In this document: positions 1 through 5,391 of the stretch, one piece after another | Layout of the letters: every line of letters begins with the position of its first letter | How positions within the stretch are numbered: position 1 is the stretch's first letter | From: Acidobacteriota bacterium | Lineage (GTDB): Bacteria > Acidobacteriota > Terriglobia > Acidiferrales > UBA7541 | Reading direction: 5' to 3' | Length of the DNA: 5,391 bases | NCBI GenBank assembly: GCA_028876695.1 | Contig: JAGWRH010000004.1 | Coordinates: 1-5,391 of the forward strand | Made by a program: the position numbers and the translations under genes | Notes under the pieces: model-generated | The model's database searches: none | The model's input: only the letters and a program-made list of their open reading frames with translations | What the model was told of the DNA's origin: nothing

Positions 1-2
1 AT

Positions 3-44
3 TTCATCGCCGCCATCGTAGCAGAAGCAAGGAAATTCGACTGA
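3..44 (+). CDS. Possible 3' end of an upstream gene (13 codons plus stop)
   Basis: Frame 3 reads FIAAIVAEARKFD followed by TGA at 42-44. The composition (alternating hydrophobic residues, Ala, then a charged end) looks like the amphipathic C-terminal helix of a real protein. The other two plus frames stop at 19-21 and 62-64. The gene would converge on the TonB gene, whose stop is 59 bases further on. Thirteen residues are too few to name a family, and this could be chance; only sequence to the left of the window would tell. Confidence 0.3.
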   Translation, partial: FIAAIVAEARKFD

Positions 45-102
45 GGCGATTTGAACGGAGTTGACGCGAGAGGAACCGGGAGGAAGGGCCGAATGACCGG
101 CG
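45..102. other. Short convergent intergenic spacer without a clear terminator
   Basis: This lies between the possible upstream gene end and the TonB gene stop. The best inverted repeat is GCCG/CGGC around a 6-base loop at about 88-101. It is only 4 bp long and has no T-tract on either strand, so I do not call an intrinsic terminator. No other signal is seen. Confidence 0.4.
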
Positions 103-1275
103 TCAGAACAACTGGAACTGCATCTCGATAACCTCGCGCACCGCCGCGGGTCTGCCGTCGGGGCCTAGCGCAGGGCGCAGACGCCACGTCAGGGCAGCTT
201 TCCTCGCGTTCTCATCGAGGCCGTAGCCAAGACCCTTCACCACTTGCACTTCGGTCACGCGCCCATCGGCGGTGACGACCGCGAGCAGTTCGACGACCCC
301 CTGAATCTTTACTTTCATGGCTTCGTCACTGTATTCAGCGTGCGGGCAATAGAGGCATTGTGGGATTCCGTAGCCGCCGGAACCTGCGTTTGGCAGGCCG
401 CCGCCGGTATTCCACCCCTCGCCAGGACCTAAGCCGTTGCCGTTGCCATTGCCCAATCCGTTGCCGCGTCCCTGTCCCATCGAGTCGGTATTCGCATGCG
501 CAAGTGGATCGCCCCAGTTGGGCAACTTGGGATCGGGCATCTTGATATCCGGATTGCCGAGAATCGTGGGTTGCATGGCCACCTGCGGATGGATCGGCGG
601 ATGCACCAACGGACGAGAAAATTGAGTCCACGAGAATTTCGGCGCGGCGCCTCGGCTCGCGGGCTTAGCGTCATGCTGGCCGCCACCGCCGCCCGCGCGA
701 AGCTTGGCGGGCTTGGGTAAAAACGGCGATACCACAGCATCGAGTGGCGTGAAATCCAGGTTACTTGCCTTGATTGCGGGCGGATGCAGCCAGTTGGCCA
801 AAAGCAGCGGCACCAAGACGATCAGCGCGATCACCACCGCGTGCGCGCCGACGGAGATTGCCTGCACGCGCGAAAATTGCTCATTTTTCGACCAAAGTTC
901 CTTTACCGGAACTGGCTTGCTGGTGGTTTCCAAAGGCGGCAGTTTGGGCGGAGAAATCAGGTCGCGCAGGTTCTGCCAAAACCCGACGTGGTCCTTCCAG
1001 TTGACCAGCAGGTCCGATCGCACCGGGCCTTTCGGGCCGGAGCGGAAGAGTTCCTTGATATTTTCGCCGAAGCTGCCGCCGAAACCCGGCATGGCGAAGG
1101 CGGAAGGCGTTCCCGGGCGAATCTTGACCGGGCGCTCGGTGAGGAAATCTTTGAGGTTCGACCAGAGACTTTTCAGGTTGGATTCGCGCGAAGGCGAACG
1201 AAAACGCCCCAGCTGGAGGGTCGGGCCCTCGTTGGCACTTCCGGCGTCGCTGATTCTGGCGCCAATCTCTGGCAT
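103..1275 (-). CDS. TonB-family energy transducer with long cytoplasmic N-terminus
   Basis: Proteins of this family couple the inner-membrane proton-motive force, through ExbB/ExbD, to outer-membrane TonB-dependent transporters. The product has 390 aa. Residues 1-140 are predicted cytoplasmic and contain a recurring N-[LI]-[KR]-[DE]-hydrophobic motif at 40-45, 72-77 and 102-107. Residues 141-163 form one hydrophobic segment starting SVGAHAVV; its S141-x3-H145 matches the S16/H20 pair that E. coli TonB needs for energization. A Pro-rich and then Gly/Asn-rich periplasmic linker follows (about 165-305), then a CLYC motif at 307-310. The TonB C-terminal domain (about 312-390) shows Y315, a TADGRV turn, the TWRLRP strand and a final EMQFQLF strand. 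I chose the ATG at 1275 because it has GGAG 7 nt upstream and lies downstream of a good promoter. An in-frame TTG at 1359 would sit at about the predicted transcript start. No exbB, exbD or receptor gene adjoins, so the partner transporter is unknown. I leave the symbol empty because Acidobacteria-like genomes carry several TonB paralogues. Confidence 0.88.
   Translation of the reverse strand: MPEIGARISDAGSANEGPTLQLGRFRSPSRESNLKSLWSNLKDFLTERPVKIRPGTPSAFAMPGFGGSFGENIKELFRSGPKGPVRSDLLVNWKDHVGFWQNLRDLISPPKLPPLETTSKPVPVKELWSKNEQFSRVQAISVGAHAVVIALIVLVPLLLANWLHPPAIKASNLDFTPLDAVVSPFLPKPAKLRAGGGGGQHDAKPASRGAAPKFSWTQFSRPLVHPPIHPQVAMQPTILGNPDIKMPDPKLPNWGDPLAHANTDSMGQGRGNGLGNGNGNGLGPGEGWNTGGGLPNAGSGGYGIPQCLYCPHAEYSDEAMKVKIQGVVELLAVVTADGRVTEVQVVKGLGYGLDENARKAALTWRLRPALGPDGRPAAVREVIEMQFQLF
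433..468 (-). repeat. Degenerate GCCGTT hexamer repeat coding the Gly/Asn linker
   Basis: Six consecutive hexamers can be read on the plus strand: GCCGTT twice, GCCATT, GCCCAA, TCCGTT and GCCGCG. On the minus strand they code the Gly-Asn alternation of the TonB periplasmic linker. The units keep codon phase, so gain or loss of one changes the linker by two residues without a frameshift. The divergence between units suggests an old repeat rather than an actively slipping one. Confidence 0.6.
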
Positions 1276-1282
1276 TCGGCCA

Positions 1283-1286
1283 CTCC
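1283..1286 (-). promoter_or_regulatory. Shine-Dalgarno site that fixes the TonB gene start
   Basis: GGAG on the minus strand lies 7 nt before the ATG at 1275. This is normal spacing and favours this start over the in-frame TTG 84 nt upstream. Confidence 0.6.
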
Positions 1287-1343
1287 AGCCCCTTCTCACA
1301 CTTAGAAGCAACTGCGAAGGAAAGGATGCCCGGCTTGGGCTGG

Positions 1344-1372
1344 CTGACAGACCTCGCAAAACATTGTAACAT
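1344..1372 (+). promoter_or_regulatory. Candidate sigma70-type promoter for ileS-lspA-lgt
   Basis: CTGACA at 1344-1349 (5 of 6 matches to TTGACA) is followed after 17 bases by TAACAT at 1367-1372 (4 of 6 matches to TATAAT). Transcription would start near 1379, giving a leader of about 147 nt before the ileS ATG. The spacing is ideal but the -10 is imperfect. Its -10 overlaps that of the divergent promoter on the other strand. Confidence 0.45.
1363..1371 (-). promoter_or_regulatory. Candidate extended -10 promoter for the TonB gene
   Basis: The minus strand reads TGTTACAAT, an extended -10 (TG-n-TACAAT, 5 of 6 matches to TATAAT). No good -35 is seen at the right distance, as expected for extended -10 promoters. 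The start would be near 1356, about 80 nt before the ATG at 1275. The position agrees with that start codon and argues against the TTG at 1359. Confidence 0.45.
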
Positions 1373-1406
1373 ACGGAACGTGAAGGGAATTTCCGGTTTC
1401 CAGAGC

Positions 1407-1431
1407 GCGCGTTAGCACTAGGGCAACGCGC
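1407..1431 (+). other. GC-rich stem-loop in the ileS leader
   Basis: GCGCGTT at 1407-1413 pairs perfectly with AACGCGC at 1425-1431. The 11-base loop can close two further G-C pairs (1415/1424 and 1416/1423), leaving A1414 bulged. It lies about 30-50 nt into the predicted transcript and 95 nt before the ileS ATG. C-rich sequence, not a T-tract, follows, so it is not a standard intrinsic terminator. Function is unknown: it could be a leader RNA structure or a DNA operator. Confidence 0.45.
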
Positions 1432-1469
1432 CCCCGTTCCTCAAACATTCTGACGGCACCCCGGGGTCT

Positions 1470-1493
1470 CCAGCAGGTTTCCTTGTGTGCTGG
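1470..1493 (+). other. Second inverted repeat just upstream of the ileS start
   Basis: CCAGCA at 1470-1475 pairs with TGCTGG at 1488-1493 around a 12-base loop. In RNA it would form 32 nt before the ATG at 1526. It would also sequester the alternative GTG at 1487 and the AGCAGG in front of it, which slightly favours the ATG as start. Six base pairs can occur by chance. Confidence 0.3.
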
Positions 1494-1525
1494 GATGTCC
1501 AGAAAGGGTTTCTCAGTCTCGCAAA

Positions 1526-4390
1526 ATGGCGAAAATCCAAGACCTGAAGAGCACTCTTAACCTGCCGAAGACCGATTTTCCCATGAAGGCGAAGCTGCCG
1601 GAGCGAGAACCGGAGCAGCTGGCGGAATGGGAGCGGATGGACATCTATGCCCAGATATTAGAGTCGCGCGCGGGAGCGCCGCTCTTCGTACTTCACGACG
1701 GGCCTCCGTATCCAACCGGCGAAATCCATTTGGGCACAGGCTTGAATAAGACGCTGAAAGATATGGTCGTTAAGTCGAAGACCATGGCCGGCTTCCGATC
1801 GCCATATATCCCGGGCTGGGACTGCCACGGCCTGCCGATCGAGACCCAGGTGGAAAAAAAGCTCGGCGGGAAGACCACGAAGGTCGCGCCAGCGGAGTTC
1901 CGAAAAATGTGCCGCGAGTTCGCGGCGCGCTACGTGGAAATCCACAAAATCGAATTCAAGCGGCTTGGCGTGTTTGGCCAGTTCGACAAGCCCTACTTGA
2001 CGATGAACCCGCACGATGAGGCTTGCATCGCGGAGGCATTCATCGATTTTCTGGAAAAGGGCTACATCTATCGCGGGCTGAAGCCCGTCTATTGGTGCAT
2101 TCACGACCGCACTGCACTCGCGGAAGCGGAAGTGGAATACGAGGATCACACCAGCCCGTCCATCTGGGTGAAATTTCCGGTGGTTTCCGGGAAGGTGGCA
2201 GGCGAATTGGGCGAAGGCGTGAGCGCGCTGATTTGGACGACCACGCCATGGACCCTGCCGGCGAACCGCGCGCTGGCGTTTCATCCAGGATTTGAATACG
2301 TTGTGGCGGAAACATCGGCTGGAAACTTTTTGATGGCTCGCGAGCGCGTCCGCGCGTTCGCCGAGGAACTGAAGATTGAGGTCTCGGATGTTCGGGGCGG
2401 ATGGAAGGGTGGCGAGTTCGAAGGAGCGCAGTTTCACCATCCGTTTCTCGACCGGCGCGTGCCGGGCGTGCTGGCCGAGTACGTCACGCTCGACGCGGGC
2501 ACGGGAATTGTTCACACAGCGCCCGGCCATGGCGCAGAGGACTTCCGCACCGGGCAGAAGTACGGACTCGAAGCGTACGCGCCGCAGGACGACGATGGCC
2601 GGTTCACCGAGGGTCTGCCGGAGTACAAGGGCAAGACGGTTTGGGAGGCGAACCCGGCGGTGATCGAATTGCTACGAAAACGCGGCATGCTGGTAGGCGA
2701 AAAAAAGATTACGCACAGCTACCCGCACTGCTGGCGCTGCGACAATCCGGTGATCTTCCGCGCCACCGAACAATGGTTCATTGGGCTGGATCGTGGCGAT
2801 TTACGTCAGCGCGCTCTGGCGGAAGTCGAACGGGTGAAATGGCTGCCGGAATGGGGTCGCGAGCGCATGCGCGAAATGATCGCCGAGCGGCCGGACTGGT
2901 GCATTTCGCGGCAGCGCTTCTGGGGAGTGCCGCTGATTGTCTTTTATTGCGACGAATGCGGCCGCCAATTGCAGGATTATCACGCGCTGCGGCATGTGCT
3001 GCCGTTTTTCGAGCGCGAAGGCGCGGACGCCTGGTACACGCATGCCGCCGAGGAACTATTGCCGCCCGGAACGAAGTGCGCGTGCGGCGCGGCGAAATGG
3101 CGGAAGGAATCGGACATTCTGGACGTGTGGTTCGACTCCGGCTCGACGCATCTCGCCGTTCTGAGCGAGAAAGACGGCACCTGGCCCGCGGACGTATACC
3201 TCGAAGGGCCGGATCAGTTTCGCGGCTGGTTCCAAAGCTCGTTGTTAAACGGAGTCGGAATCCGCGGGCGCGCTCCATATAAGCAAGTGGTGACGCATGG
3301 GTGGACGCTCGACGAAAAGGGCGCGCCGATGTCCAAATCCAAAGGCAACGCGCTCTATCCGAAGGAAATATCCGAGCGTTGGGGCGCGGACTTGCTGCGG
3401 CTCTGGGTGGTCTCGCAGGATTACACGGCGGATATGCGCGTGTCGCCCGCTATGATGGCCCAGCTCGCCGAAGCCTATCGCAAAATCCGCAACACGTTCC
3501 GCTTCGCACTCTCGAATCTGTTCGACTTCGATCCGGAGCGTGATTCGCGGGCGGATGCCGATCTGTGGGAAATCGACGCGTGGATGCTGCGGCAGACGGG
3601 CGCGCTCCTTAGCCAGTGCCGCGAATGGTACGCGAGTTTCGAATTTCATCGCGTGTATCACGCGCTTCACGATTTCTGCGTCGTCGATCTGAGCGCGTTT
3701 TATTTCGACGTGTTGAAAGACCGGCTGTACACGTTCGCGCCAAATAATCGCGGGCGTCGCTCGGCGCAGATCGCGGTCTATCGGATCGCCAGCGCGCTGG
3801 TCCGCACCATCGCGCCCATTCTGGTGTTTACCGCGGAGGAGGTCTGGAAGCATCTGCCGCAGCAACAAGGGGCCCCGGCCAGCGTGCACATGGCCTATTT
3901 TGAGGACGCCGCGCGGCTGGAGAAAGCATTGGATTTGGACCGCTCGAGAAGTTGGGAGCGGCTGATGAAAACGCGCGACGACGTCCTCAAGGCGCTCGAA
4001 ACAGCTCGTATCGCGAAAACGATTTCCGCTTCGACGGATGCCAAGGTGATTATCCGCGCCCGCGGTGATCAGCTGGAACTTCTGCGGAGATATGCGGGCA
4101 CGCTTCCGGCGTTGTTGAAAGTATCCCAGGTGGAAATTCTGCCGGACACCACGGCTGCGGCGGAAGATCAGGGCAGTGGATTCAGCACGATCGTGCAGCA
4201 CGCCGATGGCGCGAAATGTGAAAGGTGCTGGAACTATTCGACGCATGTGGGCGAAAACGCCGATTACCCGACCGTGTGCGAGCGATGCGTTGCGGCGCTC
4301 GAGCAGATCGAACGCGAAGCCGAGATGCGGGCCGAACCGCCACCTCAAAGAAACGGCGCGTCCGAAGCTCCGGGGAGCGTGGCGTCCTGA
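1526..4390 (+). CDS. ileS: Isoleucyl-tRNA synthetase (bacterial type, C-terminal zinc)
   Basis: This cytoplasmic class Ia enzyme attaches isoleucine to tRNA-Ile using ATP and hydrolyses mischarged valine. It has 954 aa, close to the E. coli length of 938. Near the start it reads LKSTLNLPKT, as family members do. The HIGH-type motif is HLGT at 68-71. The CP1 editing domain shows WTTTPWTLPAN from 237 and HTAPGHGAED at 330-339, with D339 matching the E. coli editing Asp342. WCISRQRFWG lies at 458-467, DVWFDSGSTH at 533-542 and the KMSKS-type loop is PMSKS at 601-605. A C-terminal zinc site uses C898, C901, C918 and C921. An extra Cys4 site (C475, C478, C518, C520) sits before DVWFDSG. The tail after the last Cys is 33 residues, rich in Pro, Ala and Ser. 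I chose the ATG at 1526 by homology of the N-terminus, although its Shine-Dalgarno (AAAGGG, 1503-1508) is 17 nt away. The alternative GTG at 1487, with AGCAGG 9 nt upstream, would add 13 residues. It is the first gene of the lspA-lgt operon. Confidence 0.97.
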   Translation: MAKIQDLKSTLNLPKTDFPMKAKLPEREPEQLAEWERMDIYAQILESRAGAPLFVLHDGPPYPTGEIHLGTGLNKTLKDMVVKSKTMAGFRSPYIPGWDCHGLPIETQVEKKLGGKTTKVAPAEFRKMCREFAARYVEIHKIEFKRLGVFGQFDKPYLTMNPHDEACIAEAFIDFLEKGYIYRGLKPVYWCIHDRTALAEAEVEYEDHTSPSIWVKFPVVSGKVAGELGEGVSALIWTTTPWTLPANRALAFHPGFEYVVAETSAGNFLMARERVRAFAEELKIEVSDVRGGWKGGEFEGAQFHHPFLDRRVPGVLAEYVTLDAGTGIVHTAPGHGAEDFRTGQKYGLEAYAPQDDDGRFTEGLPEYKGKTVWEANPAVIELLRKRGMLVGEKKITHSYPHCWRCDNPVIFRATEQWFIGLDRGDLRQRALAEVERVKWLPEWGRERMREMIAERPDWCISRQRFWGVPLIVFYCDECGRQLQDYHALRHVLPFFEREGADAWYTHAAEELLPPGTKCACGAAKWRKESDILDVWFDSGSTHLAVLSEKDGTWPADVYLEGPDQFRGWFQSSLLNGVGIRGRAPYKQVVTHGWTLDEKGAPMSKSKGNALYPKEISERWGADLLRLWVVSQDYTADMRVSPAMMAQLAEAYRKIRNTFRFALSNLFDFDPERDSRADADLWEIDAWMLRQTGALLSQCREWYASFEFHRVYHALHDFCVVDLSAFYFDVLKDRLYTFAPNNRGRRSAQIAVYRIASALVRTIAPILVFTAEEVWKHLPQQQGAPASVHMAYFEDAARLEKALDLDRSRSWERLMKTRDDVLKALETARIAKTISASTDAKVIIRARGDQLELLRRYAGTLPALLKVSQVEILPDTTAAAEDQGSGFSTIVQHADGAKCERCWNYSTHVGENADYPTVCERCVAALEQIEREAEMRAEPPPQRNGASEAPGSVAS

Positions 4391-4896
4391 TGGCCGGTGT
4401 GTCGCGATCAGGATGGGCGCTCGGTTTGCTGGCTGCCGCCGTGCTGGCGGCGGATCAACTCAGCAAACTGGCCGTGGGAAGATTCACCTCGCCTGGATCG
4501 TTTCAGGTGATCATTCCTGGCATTCTGAATCTCGTTCATACCAGTAATCCTGGCGTAGCCTTCGGATTGTTTGCGGACTCGCAGGCACCGTGGCGTGCGC
4601 CGCTGCTGATCGTTTTTTCCGTAATTGTGATCGGGCTGATCATCTGGATGCTGTGGACGCACCGCTCTGGCGGCGTGCTCGGCAGTTACGGCCTGGCGTC
4701 GATTCTCGGCGGGGCCGCGGGGAACGTCGTCGATCGCGTATTCCATCGTAGCGTTACCGATTTCATCGATTTTCACCTCGGAAGCTACCATTGGTACACT
4801 TTCAACGTGGCCGACACCGCGATCGTGATTGGCGCCGCGCTGGTAATCCTTGAGCTTTTGCGCGACGGGCGGCGCGTCGGACAGGAACACGCCTAG
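4390..4896 (+). CDS. lspA: Lipoprotein signal peptidase (signal peptidase II)
   Basis: This inner-membrane aspartyl protease removes the signal peptide from prolipoproteins after Lgt has lipidated the lipobox Cys. The 168 aa are typical of the family. The first membrane helix (about 8-21) ends in D22-Q23-L-S-K. NPGVAFG follows at 53-59, a hydrophobic helix at about 70-89, and GGAAGNVVDR at 107-116. The catalytic aspartates are D124 in TDFIDF and D142 in FNVAD, matching the dyad known from Pseudomonas LspA. The last helix runs to about 157 and ends in a basic cytoplasmic tail. The ATG shares its A with the ileS stop (TGATG), so translation is probably coupled; GGGGAG at 4372-4377 lies 12 nt before the start, inside ileS. 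All key residues are present. Globomycin is the classic inhibitor of this family. Confidence 0.97.
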   Translation: MAGVSRSGWALGLLAAAVLAADQLSKLAVGRFTSPGSFQVIIPGILNLVHTSNPGVAFGLFADSQAPWRAPLLIVFSVIVIGLIIWMLWTHRSGGVLGSYGLASILGGAAGNVVDRVFHRSVTDFIDFHLGSYHWYTFNVADTAIVIGAALVILELLRDGRRVGQEHA

Positions 4897-4898
4897 CT

Positions 4899-5391
4899 AT
4901 GAATCCTGTGCTTCTTACCTTCGGCCCGTTCACCGTTTACACCTACGGCGTCCTCGTGGCGGCGGGCTTCATCGCCGGGCTGTGGTACGCGCACCGGCAG
5001 GCGCCGCGAGCAGGCCTTAACCCGCGAAAGATCTGGAATCTCGGCATCTATGGAATCCTCGTCGCGCTGGCCGCTTCAAAGTTGTGGCTGGTGTTCAGCA
5101 ATTTCGAGTACTACTTCGCGTATCCGCGCGCGCTTTTCAGCCTGGCTACGCTCGAATCCGGCGGCGTGTTTTACGGAGGTGTGATCGGCGGCGTGGCCTG
5201 GGTTCTGCTCTACGCGCATTTTCAGAAATTGCCGTTCCTTTCCGTGCTGGACGTTTCGGCCGCCGGAGTCGCGCTGGGGCATGGCATCGGCCGGCTCGGC
5301 TGTTTCGCGGCGGGTTGTTGCTACGGCAAGCCCACGCCGCTGCCCTGGGGCGTAACATTCACCAGTTCGGCCGCCGCGCGCCTATCGGGAA
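4899..5391 (+). CDS. lgt: Prolipoprotein diacylglyceryl transferase, 3' end outside window
   Basis: This membrane enzyme transfers diacylglycerol from phosphatidylglycerol to the lipobox Cys, the first step of lipoprotein maturation, acting before LspA. The window holds the first 164 codons; the family is usually about 260-300 aa, so the C-terminal third or more is missing. Visible parts are an N-terminal helix (about 12-31, with Y16 where E. coli has Tyr26), a second helix ending near K61, SGGVFYGGVIGG at 87-98, and the Lgt signature region LDVSAAG...GIGRLGCFAAGCCYG at 117-143. R132 in that region matches E. coli Arg143. PWGVTF follows at 149-154. The ATG is 2 nt after the lspA stop; AGGA at 4883-4886, inside lspA, is the likely ribosome site. 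Differences from E. coli Lgt are Tyr at 92 for His103, Lys61 at the GGRIGYV arginine, and Cys at 135 and 140-141. These fit the shorter HGG-less Lgt branch rather than decay. Confidence 0.93.
   Translation, partial: MNPVLLTFGPFTVYTYGVLVAAGFIAGLWYAHRQAPRAGLNPRKIWNLGIYGILVALAASKLWLVFSNFEYYFAYPRALFSLATLESGGVFYGGVIGGVAWVLLYAHFQKLPFLSVLDVSAAGVALGHGIGRLGCFAAGCCYGKPTPLPWGVTFTSSAAARLSG

Noticed and set aside
85..101. Intrinsic terminator after the TonB gene
   Set aside because: The stem is only 4 bp and no T-tract follows on either strand.
1276..1359. TTG start adding 28 residues to the TonB protein
   Set aside because: The ATG at 1275 has a better ribosome site, and the TTG coincides with the predicted transcript start.
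704..1369. Plus-strand open frame of 221 codons across the TonB gene
   Set aside because: Antisense to the TonB gene, which has clear membrane and TonB-domain evidence; the translation is low-information and Arg/Ser-rich.
1379..1525. T-box riboswitch in front of ileS
   Set aside because: I looked for the conserved AGGGTGGNACCGCG stretch and a following terminator and found neither.
1487..1525. GTG start adding 13 residues to IleRS
   Set aside because: The added residues do not resemble IleRS N-termini, and the GTG falls in an inverted repeat. It is not fully excluded, since AGCAGG lies 9 nt upstream.
1495..1560. Leader peptide ORF (21 codons) overlapping the ileS start
   Set aside because: No plausible Shine-Dalgarno site, no run of Ile codons, and it reads mostly through the ileS start in another frame.
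1658..2530. Minus-strand open frame of 290 codons opposite the 5' part of ileS
   Set aside because: Antisense shadow of ileS; no family features and no ribosome site or operon context.
2401..3282. Plus-strand open frame of 293 codons inside ileS
   Set aside because: Out-of-frame shadow of ileS with Arg/Ala-rich composition. Mentioned only as the frame a -1 slip would enter.
3245..4348. Minus-strand open frame of 367 codons opposite the 3' part of ileS
   Set aside because: It lies wholly antisense to a well-conserved gene, its translation is Arg/His-rich with no recognisable domain, and such frames are expected opposite GC-rich codons.
1..5391. A new defence, mobile or biosynthetic system
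   Set aside because: All long conserved frames are explained by TonB, IleRS, LspA and Lgt; no repeats, att-like sites, transposase or unknown multi-gene cluster are visible.

Overview
This is an ordinary chromosomal window from a moderately GC-rich bacterium. An Acidobacteriota (Terriglobia-like) host is my best guess, with moderate confidence. It rests on the TonB-like protein, with its long cytoplasmic N-terminus and Gly/Asn-rich periplasmic linker, and on the ileS-lspA-lgt gene order with the sequence flavour of IleRS and Lgt. No 16S rRNA or other taxonomic marker is present.

Layout: (1) Positions 3-44 may be the last codons of a plus-strand gene that begins outside the window. (2) A minus-strand gene at 103-1275 encodes a TonB-family energy transducer, with a long cytoplasmic part, one membrane segment carrying the S-x3-H motif, a Pro/Gly-rich periplasmic linker, and a C-terminal TonB domain. 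(3) The 250-bp divergent intergenic region (1276-1525) holds two back-to-back promoter candidates whose -10 elements overlap, plus two inverted repeats in the presumed ileS leader. (4) A tight plus-strand operon follows: ileS (isoleucyl-tRNA synthetase, 954 aa, complete), lspA (signal peptidase II, 168 aa, complete, overlapping the ileS stop by 1 nt), and lgt (prolipoprotein diacylglyceryl transferase, cut by the window end, starting 2 nt after the lspA stop).

How the genes work together: Lgt attaches diacylglycerol to the lipobox Cys of preprolipoproteins, and LspA then removes the signal peptide, so the last two genes are consecutive steps of lipoprotein maturation. They are cotranscribed with the essential translation enzyme IleRS. 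The ileS-lspA linkage is widespread in bacteria. TonB acts in the same envelope but is transcribed the other way and has no exbB/exbD beside it here.

I see no mobile element, CRISPR array, RNA gene or evidence of a new multi-gene system. The points worth a second look are small: the overlapping divergent promoters, active-site motif variants in IleRS and Lgt, an extra Cys4 site in IleRS, two in-frame slippery heptamers in ileS, and the repeated cytoplasmic motif and CxxC of the TonB protein.
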